Assembly: GCA_030452025.1 (NCBI GenBank) | Contig: JAKDNC010000238.1 | Location: forward strand, 1 to 5,855 | Source: Nocardioides sp. | Lineage (GTDB): Bacteria; Actinomycetota; Actinomycetes; Propionibacteriales; Nocardioidaceae | Direction of reading: 5' to 3' | Length of the DNA: 5,855 nt | Part shown: positions 1-4,535 of the stretch, piece after piece | Layout: every line of letters begins with the position of its first letter | How positions within the stretch are numbered: the first letter of the stretch is position 1 | Notes under the pieces: generated by a model | Seen by the model: the letters and a program-made list of their open reading frames with translations, nothing else | What the model was told of the DNA's origin: nothing | Database searches by the model: none | Program-made: the position numbers and the translations under genes

Positions 1-654
1 GGCCCGCAGGCCTTGGTCGGTCTCGACCAGCTGCGTCTCGCCGGTGGGTTCGCCCGCCTCGTCCAGCACGGGCGCCTCGACACCGAGGATTTCGCGCGCG
101 AAATGTCCGCCGTCCACCGCGGCACGGGCCTTCTCCTGCGACCACAGACCGAACCGGTCCACGTCCTCACGGCTGAATCCACGGTCGGCGACGATCCGGT
201 CCGCCCCCTGGAACTGGTTGGGCAGGTCGATGTCCCAGGTTTCGGGGCGTGGGTTGCCGGTGCCTCGAGGGACGTTGGCGCCAAGCGGGATCCGGGACAT
301 CGACTCGACACCACAGGCGACGCCTGCCGTGATGACCCCGGCAGTGATCATGGCGTTGATCATGTGGGTGGCCTGCTGGGCCGAGGAACACTGAGCGTCG
401 ATCACCGTGGACGCGGTGTGGTTGGGCAGCCCGGCATGCATCCACGCGCGCCGCACCATGTTGTTGGACTGTTCGCCGGCCTGGGTGACGCATCCGCCGA
501 CCACTTGGTCGATGACCTGCGCGTCGGCGCCGGAGCGCTTGAGGACCTCGACCTGTGCCGCGCCGAGCAGCTCCGCTGGATGTACGCCGGCGAGCCAGCC
601 GCCACGTTTGCCCTGCGCGGTTCGCACTGCTTCGACGATGACCGGGTTGCCCAT
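1..654 (-). CDS. fadA5: Steroid 3-ketoacyl-CoA thiolase, FadA5-type (N-terminal part; C-terminus off the left edge)
   Basis: Thiolases of this type release acetyl- or propionyl-CoA from 3-ketoacyl-CoA intermediates; FadA5 acts in beta-oxidation of the cholesterol side chain in the cytoplasm. The 218 residues present begin MGNPVIVEAVRTAQGKRGGW, the typical thiolase N-terminus. The acylated nucleophile is Cys89 in DAQCSSAQQA. Other FadA5-like stretches are GGCVTQAGEQSNN (53-65), ACGVESMSR and TWDIDLPNQF. The family is about 390 residues, so the C-terminal GHP and second-Cys motifs lie outside the window. The ATG at 654 is supported by GAGG at 660-663, five bases upstream, and by family fit. The gene is divergent from a CYP125-type P450, the same arrangement as Rv3546/Rv3545c in M. 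tuberculosis. A KstR-like operator lies inside its predicted promoter. A general acetyl-CoA acetyltransferase is the alternative, but the residue pattern and neighbour favour FadA5. Confidence 0.93.
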   Translation of the reverse strand, partial: MGNPVIVEAVRTAQGKRGGWLAGVHPAELLGAAQVEVLKRSGADAQVIDQVVGGCVTQAGEQSNNMVRRAWMHAGLPNHTASTVIDAQCSSAQQATHMINAMITAGVITAGVACGVESMSRIPLGANVPRGTGNPRPETWDIDLPNQFQGADRIVADRGFSREDVDRFGLWSQEKARAAVDGGHFAREILGVEAPVLDEAGEPTGETQLVETDQGLRA

Positions 655-708
655 GGGTGCCTCACTGTCCAGACGGGGGAGCGACGCCACGCGGCGACAC
701 CTCGACCA

Positions 709-737
709 AAACTAGAACACGTTCTTTGCTGCGGCAA
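709..737 (-). promoter_or_regulatory. Predicted fadA5 promoter overlapping the operator
   Basis: Read on the minus strand, TTGCCG (737-732) and TAGTTT (714-709) are separated by 17 bp. They fit the actinobacterial SigA pattern TTGnnn / TAnnnT. Transcription would start near 702, giving a leader of roughly 48 nt with GAGG just before the ATG. The KstR-like repeat at 713-726 sits in the spacer and touches the -10 element, a normal position for a repressor. Predicted by eye only. Confidence 0.45.
713..726. promoter_or_regulatory. KstR-type operator, fadA5-proximal
   Basis: TAGAACACGTTCTT contains the inverted repeat AGAAC-AC-GTTCT. It matches the KstR consensus TnnAACnnGTTnnA except for the last base. 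KstR is the TetR-family repressor of upper cholesterol catabolism, relieved by a CoA thioester of a cholesterol metabolite. The site is 59-72 nt upstream of the fadA5 ATG and overlaps its predicted -10. The regulator gene itself is not in the window. Confidence 0.75.
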
Positions 738-787
738 CCGGGGTTCCACTCACTGCGACACGGTGTGAAGAATATTCGACGACCCCC

Positions 788-816
788 TTCAAAACATTCC
801 GAGAGTATGTAACGAT
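788..816 (+). promoter_or_regulatory. Possible cyp125 promoter (weak)
   Basis: TTCAAA (788-793) and AACGAT (811-816) are 17 bp apart and would place the start of transcription near 823, at the left edge of the downstream KstR-like repeat. Both hexamers are poor matches and no clear TAnnnT element exists in this orientation, so this is only the best of several weak candidates. Confidence 0.25.
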
Positions 817-822
817 CATCAC

Positions 823-836
823 TAGAACGTGTTTCA
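823..836. promoter_or_regulatory. KstR-type operator, cyp125-proximal
   Basis: TAGAACGTGTTTCA fits TnnAACnnGTTnnA at every fixed position. It lies 19-32 nt upstream of the cyp125 GTG and just before its Shine-Dalgarno sequence, so a bound repressor would block the start of transcription. Its centre is 110 bp from that of the other KstR-like site in the same intergenic region, leaving each divergent gene with its own operator. Confidence 0.8.
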
Positions 837-854
837 GAAATCTGGAGGAACCTC

Positions 855-2090
855 GTGACCGCATCGCCGCCCCTGCCCGCTGGCTTTGATCCCACCGACC
901 CGGGCCTGAACGAGGTGGGGATCCCACATGCCGAGTTCCTCGCCCTGCGCGAGAGCGCGCCCGTCTTCTGGATCGAGCAGCCCGCCGACTCCCGCGCCGG
1001 CATGGAGGGTGGCAGCGGCTACTGGGCCGTCAGCAAACATGCCGACGTCGCCGCTGTCTCGAAGAACAGTAAGGACTTCTCGACCACCGAGAACACCGCC
1101 ATTATCCGTTTCGCCCCGGACATGACCCGAGAGCAGCTGGAGCTGCAGCGGGTCATGCTGATCAACCAGGATCCGCCGGACCACACCAAGTTGCGTCAGA
1201 CCATCAGCCGTGGCTTCACCCCGCGCGCGATCGGCGTCCTCGCTGAAGCGCTGAAGGAGCGAGCACGGGTCATCGTGGAGGACGCGGTGGCCAAGGGTGA
1301 GGGGGACTTCGTCACCGACGTGGCCGCCGAGCTCCCGCTGCAGGCGATCGCCGAGCTGCTCGGTGTCCCGATGGAGGACCGGCGCAAGCTGTTCGACTGG
1401 TCCAACCAGATGCTGGCCTACGACGACCCCGAGTTCGATGTCGACCCCGAGGCTGCGTCGATCGAGATCCTGACCTATTTCATGGCTCTCGCCGAGGAGC
1501 GTCGCGCGGACCCCAAGGACGACCTGGTCACCAAGCTGATCACCGCCGACGTGGACGGACACGCGCTGAGCGCCGACGAGTTCGGCTACTTCGTGATCCT
1601 GTTGGCGGTGGCCGGGAACGAGACCACCCGGAACGCGATCACCCACGGGATGAAGGCATTCTTCGAGAATCCCGAGCAGTGGGAGATCTGGAAGAGCGAA
1701 CGGCCCGACACGATGGTCGACGAGGTGATCCGGTGGGCCACCCCGGTGACCGTGTTCCAGCGCACCGCGCTCAACGACGTCGAAGTGGGTGGCGTGGAGG
1801 TCAAGAAGGGGCAGCGGGTCGGGCTCTTCTACGCCTCGGGAAACTTCGACACCGATCTGTTCAAAGACCCGACCAGTTTCGACATCTTGCGCGAGGCGAA
1901 CAACCACCTCGCCTTCGGGGGCCACGGCGCCCACTACTGCGTCGGCGCCAACCTGGCCCGGCTCGAGGTCAAGATCATGTTCGACACGATCGCCGACCTG
2001 ATCCCCGACATCGCGCCGACCGGTCCCGAGCGTCGCCTGCGCAGCGCCTGGATCAACGGGATCAAGGAGCTCCCGGTCCGCTACACGTAG
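855..2090 (+). CDS. cyp125: Cytochrome P450 CYP125-type, sterol C26/C27-monooxygenase
   Basis: CYP125 oxidises the terminal methyl of cholesterol or cholest-4-en-3-one to alcohol and acid, starting side-chain degradation; it is soluble and takes electrons from ferredoxin partners not seen here. The 411-residue protein is close to family length. The I-helix oxygen-activation motif is AGNETTRN (253-260), ExxR is EVIR (290-293), and the haem loop FGGHGAHYC (354-362) gives Cys362 as the axial ligand. FVILLAVAGNETTRN, VIRWATPVTVFQRTAL and NNHLAFGGHGAHYC are very like M. tuberculosis CYP125A1 as I recall it. The GTG start at 855 is set by GGAGG at 844-848, six bases upstream. A KstR-like operator lies directly before it and fadA5 is divergent. 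It ends 10 bp from the convergent map gene, with no obvious hairpin between. CYP142 is the other P450 doing this chemistry, but sequence and context favour CYP125. Confidence 0.95.
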   Translation: MTASPPLPAGFDPTDPGLNEVGIPHAEFLALRESAPVFWIEQPADSRAGMEGGSGYWAVSKHADVAAVSKNSKDFSTTENTAIIRFAPDMTREQLELQRVMLINQDPPDHTKLRQTISRGFTPRAIGVLAEALKERARVIVEDAVAKGEGDFVTDVAAELPLQAIAELLGVPMEDRRKLFDWSNQMLAYDDPEFDVDPEAASIEILTYFMALAEERRADPKDDLVTKLITADVDGHALSADEFGYFVILLAVAGNETTRNAITHGMKAFFENPEQWEIWKSERPDTMVDEVIRWATPVTVFQRTALNDVEVGGVEVKKGQRVGLFYASGNFDTDLFKDPTSFDILREANNHLAFGGHGAHYCVGANLARLEVKIMFDTIADLIPDIAPTGPERRLRSAWINGIKELPVRYT

Positions 2091-2100
2091 GCAACCGGGC

Positions 2101-2868
2101 TCAGTCGCGGGCGGTGAAGACCAGCGGTCCGTCAGGCGGGATCGCGATGGTGTGCGCGGAGTGCGCGCCACGCGATCCGTCCGCGCTGCGCAGCGTCCAG
2201 CCGTCCTTGTCTGTGTAGATCTCGTCGGAGGTCTGCAGGAACCACGGCTCGATCGCGATCACCAGACCGGGCTTGAGCGGGAACCCGCGGCCCGGGCGTC
2301 CGTCGTTGGGCACGTGCGGGTCGCCGTGCATGGTGCGCCCGACGCCGTGGCCCCCGAACTGCAGGTTGATTCCGTGGCCGGCCGCACGCGCGACGTCGCC
2401 GATCGCGCGACCGATGTCGCCAAGCTTGTTGCCGACCACAGCCTGCTCAATCCCTGCAGCCAGCGCGACTTCGGTGGTCTCGATCAGCTTCAGGTCCTCG
2501 TCACGGGGTGTGCCCACCACCAGGCTGATCGCTGAGTCGGAGACCCAGCCGTCGACCGAGCAGGCGAAGTCGAGGCTGAGCAGGTCACCGTCGGCCAGGG
2601 TGTAGTCGTGCGGGAGCCCGTGGAGGACCGCGTCGTTGACGGAGGTGCACACGACCTTCCCGAAGGGTGATGCCCCGAACGACGGGTGGTAGTCGATGTA
2701 GCAGGACTCCGCGCCGCGCTCCTTGATCATCGTGTGTGCCACCTCGTCGAGTTCGAGGAGGTTCACGCCGACGTCGGCCTTCTCCTTGAGTGTGGTGAGG
2801 ACCTCGGCGACGAAGCGTCCTGCCGGACGCATCTCCTCGATCTGGGCTGGGGTGCGGAGCTCGATCAT
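2101..2868 (-). CDS. map: Methionine aminopeptidase, type I, with one metal-ligand Glu replaced by Ala
   Basis: MetAP removes the initiator Met from new proteins in the cytoplasm, using two metal ions held by two Asp, one His and two Glu. The 255 residues cover the whole pita-bread fold with no N-terminal extension. Visible equivalents of E. coli MetAP residues are His83 (His79), Asp100 in LSLDFA (Asp97), Asp111 in WVSDSAIS (Asp108), His174 in GGHGVGR (His171), His181 (His178) and Glu207 in AIEPW (Glu204). The last ligand, Glu235 in E. coli and usually seen as xEHT, is Ala238 here (GAHSAHTIAI, codon GCG at 2155-2157). Activity may therefore be altered or lost. The ATG at 2868 matches the family start. 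It has no good Shine-Dalgarno sequence, but TAGGCT sits six bases upstream, which suggests a leaderless mRNA. The gene is divergent from the clpP operon and is probably a paralogue of a housekeeping map elsewhere. Confidence 0.92.
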   Translation of the reverse strand: MIELRTPAQIEEMRPAGRFVAEVLTTLKEKADVGVNLLELDEVAHTMIKERGAESCYIDYHPSFGASPFGKVVCTSVNDAVLHGLPHDYTLADGDLLSLDFACSVDGWVSDSAISLVVGTPRDEDLKLIETTEVALAAGIEQAVVGNKLGDIGRAIGDVARAAGHGINLQFGGHGVGRTMHGDPHVPNDGRPGRGFPLKPGLVIAIEPWFLQTSDEIYTDKDGWTLRSADGSRGAHSAHTIAIPPDGPLVFTARD

Positions 2869-2874
2869 GCGACG

Positions 2875-2880
2875 AGCCTA
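2875..2880 (-). promoter_or_regulatory. Predicted -10 element of map (leaderless transcript)
   Basis: On the minus strand TAGGCT (2880-2875) fits TAnnnT and is followed by six bases and then the ATG. Transcription would start at or within a base of the start codon. There is only a weak TAGG, and no proper Shine-Dalgarno sequence, before the ATG. At 17-bp spacing the -35 position (2903-2898) reads TCTGCC, a half-site of the palindromes described next, so the operator-binding protein could also control map. Confidence 0.4.
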
Positions 2881-2896
2881 CGACGGGATCCGCTGA

Positions 2897-2918
2897 GGGC
2901 AGATCTGCCCCCGGCAGA
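2897..2918. promoter_or_regulatory. Composite ClgR/PopR-type operator, three alternating half-sites
   Basis: Three perfect half-sites follow one another: GGCAGA (2898-2903), TCTGCC (2904-2909) and GGCAGA (2913-2918). The last two form TCTGCC-CCC-GGCAGA (2904-2918), a perfect inverted repeat with a 3-nt spacer. The first two form the 14-bp palindrome GGGCAGATCTGCCC (2897-2910). From memory, the PopR site reported for the Streptomyces lividans clpP3-clpP4 promoter is TCTGCC-3N-GGCAGA; I could not check this. The site lies 74 nt upstream of the first clpP GTG and 29-50 nt upstream of the map ATG. The ClgR/PopR-like gene at 4221-4523 is the obvious candidate for the binding protein. Confidence 0.72.
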
Positions 2919-2933
2919 TTCGCTGGCTCCGGG

Positions 2934-2939
2934 TACGGC
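2934..2939 (+). promoter_or_regulatory. Possible weak -10 element of the clpP operon
   Basis: TACGGC is the nearest approach to TAnnnT between the operator and the clpP start. It would put the transcription start near 2946 and the right-hand operator half-site (2913-2918) close to the -35 position. A poor core promoter beside a strong operator fits activator-dependent transcription. The assignment is tentative. Confidence 0.25.
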
Positions 2940-2991
2940 GGCCGGGCAAGGCTGGTCCCGTCAGTCACCACCAGACTCCCAGGAGGCCCCC

Positions 2992-3606
2992 GTGCCCACC
3001 CCGACCACCACCGCCAGGGGCTCCCTCGACGACCAGATCACGTCACGACTGAGGCACCAACGAATCATCGTCCTCGGCCAGGAGGTCGACGACTCGATCG
3101 CCAACCGGCTGTGCGCTGAGATCCTGCTGCTCTCTGCGGAGGATGCACGCCGCGACATCAGCCTCTACATCAACTCGCCCGGCGGCTCGGTCTCGGCCGG
3201 CCTGGCCATCTACGACACGATGCGGCTGGTTCCCAACGACGTCAGCACCCTGGCCATGGGCATGGCCGCCAGCATGGGCCAGTTCCTGCTCTCCGCGGGG
3301 ACGCGTGGGAAGCGCTTCGTCCTGCCCCACTCCAGGGTGCTGCTGCACCAGGGCTCGGCGGGCATTGGCGGCACAGCGGTCGACATCGAGATCCAGGCCG
3401 AGAACCTCGCACACACCAAGAACGTCCTGCTCGCGCTGACGGCCGAGCACACCGGGCAGGATGTCGAACGCATCGAGGAGGACTCACGCCGCGACCGGTG
3501 GTTCACCGCCGATGAGGCCGTCGACTACGGCTTCGCCGACCGGGTGCTCACCGATGTCTCCGCGGTGACGCCTGCGGCACGCGCCGGCTCGTTCGGGATC
3601 CGGTGA
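2992..3606 (+). CDS. clpP: ATP-dependent Clp protease proteolytic subunit, ClpP1-like paralogue (ClpP3-type)
   Basis: ClpP forms two stacked heptameric rings that degrade unfolded proteins fed by ClpX or ClpC in the cytoplasm. The 204 residues hold the full serine-protease triad: Ser94 (GMAASMGQ), His119 (VLLHQ) and Asp168 (RRDRWF). YINSPGGS (59-66) builds the oxyanion region and IANRLCAEILLLSAEDA is typical of actinobacterial ClpP1. The residue after HQ is Gly121 where Pro is usual. The GTG start at 2992 is fixed by AGGAGG at 2981-2986, five bases upstream; the open frame runs on upstream to 2686, but that part lies over map and is not ClpP-like. The stop overlaps the next clpP, so the two are co-translated and probably form a mixed ClpP1/ClpP2-like tetradecamer. 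No clpX or trigger-factor gene is adjacent, unlike typical housekeeping loci, and a ClgR/PopR-type regulator lies alongside. Both points suggest a conditional clpP3-clpP4 type operon. Confidence 0.95.
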   Translation: MPTPTTTARGSLDDQITSRLRHQRIIVLGQEVDDSIANRLCAEILLLSAEDARRDISLYINSPGGSVSAGLAIYDTMRLVPNDVSTLAMGMAASMGQFLLSAGTRGKRFVLPHSRVLLHQGSAGIGGTAVDIEIQAENLAHTKNVLLALTAEHTGQDVERIEEDSRRDRWFTADEAVDYGFADRVLTDVSAVTPAARAGSFGIR

Positions 3607-4220
3607 TGCACATGAGCCAGTACACGATACCCAGCGTCATCGAGCGGACCGCGCGTGGCGAGCGAGCGGTCGACATCTACAGCCGGCTGCTCACAGACCG
3701 CATCATCTATCTCGGGACCGAGATCGACGACGGCGTCGCCAACGTGGTCATCGCCCAGCTGATCCACCTCGAGTCCGAGAGTCCGGACACCCCGATCAAC
3801 CTCTACCTGAACTCACCCGGGGGATCGGTCACGGCGATGCTCGCGATCTACGACACCATGGCCTTCATCCGGCCCGAAGTGAGCACGACCTGTGTCGGCC
3901 AGGTGGCGTCCTCGGCGGCCGTGCTCCTGGCGGCGGGGGAGCCGGGGCAGCGCTTCGTGCTGCCGCACGCACGCGTCGTGCTGCACCAGCCCTCTGGCGG
4001 TGGGCAGGGAACCCTCCCGGACCTCGAGGTGCAGGCGAAGGAGATCGTGCGGGTGCGCGCGGAGATGGAGCAGATCCTGGAACGGCACACTGGCGTCGAC
4101 GTCGCGAAGATCCGCCTCGACACCGACCGGGACCTGATCCTCACCGCGGAGGGGGCCGTCGGCTACGGCGTGGCCGATGCGGTGCTGCCGAGCCGCAAGG
4201 GACTCGTCGCCAGCTGGTGA
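3606..4220 (+). CDS. clpP: ATP-dependent Clp protease proteolytic subunit, ClpP2-like paralogue (ClpP4-type)
   Basis: This is the second proteolytic subunit, 204 residues from the chosen ATG, with an intact triad: Ser102 (GQVASSAAVLLAAG), His127 (VVLHQPSGG) and Asp176 (DTDRDLILTAEGA). NLYLNSPGGSV (65-75) is the oxyanion strand. GQxAS-x-AAVLLAAGxPGxR and DLEVQAKEI resemble M. tuberculosis ClpP2, so this gene and its upstream partner mirror the ClpP1/ClpP2 pair. The ATG at 3606 shares one base with the upstream TGA (TGATG). GTG at 3603 and ATG at 3612 are also in frame. There is no strong Shine-Dalgarno, only GGGA at 3595-3598, so translation is probably coupled to the upstream gene. Its TGA (4218-4220) directly abuts the convergent regulator's stop codon, leaving no room for a terminator between them. 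Actinobacterial ClpP pairs generally need both subunits for activity, which predicts a hetero-oligomer. Confidence 0.95.
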   Translation: MHMSQYTIPSVIERTARGERAVDIYSRLLTDRIIYLGTEIDDGVANVVIAQLIHLESESPDTPINLYLNSPGGSVTAMLAIYDTMAFIRPEVSTTCVGQVASSAAVLLAAGEPGQRFVLPHARVVLHQPSGGGQGTLPDLEVQAKEIVRVRAEMEQILERHTGVDVAKIRLDTDRDLILTAEGAVGYGVADAVLPSRKGLVASW

Positions 4221-4523
4221 TCAGGCTGCGAGGGCGAGTGGGCCGCCGGCACGCAGCGTCCTGCTCACCCTCGTGGTGAGGTCGACCAGTCGTAGACCCA
4301 GTGCGTCGTGGACCGCTCCGAGCACCTCGGAGCTGGGCTCCTTCAAGCCGCGCTCGACCTCGGAGAGGTATTGCGTCGAGACACCCGCATCTTCGGCGAC
4401 GTCGGCCAGCGTGCGGTCCGCGGCCTTGCGTGCGGCGCGCAACTCGCGGCCGACAACCTCGCGCCACAGGGGCCCGGGAGCTCCGGGAGCTGCTGGTTGC
4501 GGAAACCTGATCACGTCGCCCAT
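4221..4523 (-). CDS. XRE/Cro-type transcriptional regulator, ClgR/PopR family, with C-terminal ALAA degron
   Basis: This 100-residue DNA-binding protein is of the family that activates clp genes in actinobacteria. Residues 19-83 form the HTH domain: TLADVAEDAG (38-47) is the first HTH helix, STQYLSEVERG (49-59) covers the recognition helix, and GLKEPSSEVL (59-68) closely resembles the RKEPSSELL stretch of ClgR. The N-terminal 18 residues are Pro/Ala/Gly-rich and probably disordered. The protein ends LALAA; its last four residues equal those of the ssrA tag. In Streptomyces, PopR and ClgR are themselves degraded by ClpP in a manner needing the terminal Ala-Ala, so the same control is inferred here. 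The gene is convergent with the clpP pair and starts 9 nt after ltp3 on the same strand. It lacks a Shine-Dalgarno sequence and appears leaderless. Position favours a PopR role (control of the adjacent clpP pair); ClgR is the alternative name. Confidence 0.88.
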   Translation of the reverse strand: MGDVIRFPQPAAPGAPGPLWREVVGRELRAARKAADRTLADVAEDAGVSTQYLSEVERGLKEPSSEVLGAVHDALGLRLVDLTTRVSRTLRAGGPLALAA

Positions 4524-4529
4524 GTCACG

Positions 4530-4535
4530 ACACTA
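4530..4535 (-). promoter_or_regulatory. Predicted -10 element of the clgR/popR-like gene (leaderless transcript)
   Basis: On the minus strand TAGTGT (4535-4530) fits TAnnnT and stands six bases before the ATG at 4523, placing the start of transcription at the start codon. Its TAG is also the stop codon of ltp3. No clear -35 lies at 16-18 bp; TTGACC (4549-4544) is only 8 bp away. Read-through from ltp3 would give an mRNA lacking a Shine-Dalgarno sequence for this gene, which favours a separate promoter. Confidence 0.38.

Noticed and set aside
13..768. 251-codon open frame on the plus strand
   Set aside because: It is antisense to fadA5 and crosses the intergenic operator region. Its translation is low-complexity and shows no family motif.
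769..774. TATTCT on the minus strand as an alternative fadA5 -10
   Set aside because: The only decent -35 nearby (TTGAAG, 792-787) is 12 bp away. The TTGCCG-17-TAGTTT promoter is better spaced and coincides with the operator.
2067..2110. Possible bidirectional terminator between cyp125 and map
   Set aside because: Only the short palindrome GGAGCTCC inside cyp125 and a 4-bp ACCG/CGGT pairing were found. There is no stable stem-loop and no T-run.
834..2171. 445-codon open frame on the minus strand
   Set aside because: It lies fully opposite cyp125 and resembles no protein I know. Long antisense open frames are expected in high-GC genes, and the P450 on the other strand has every family motif.
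2686..2991. Upstream extension of the first clpP frame
   Set aside because: This part overlaps map on the other strand, is unlike any ClpP N-terminus, and AGGAGG just before the GTG at 2992 marks the real start.
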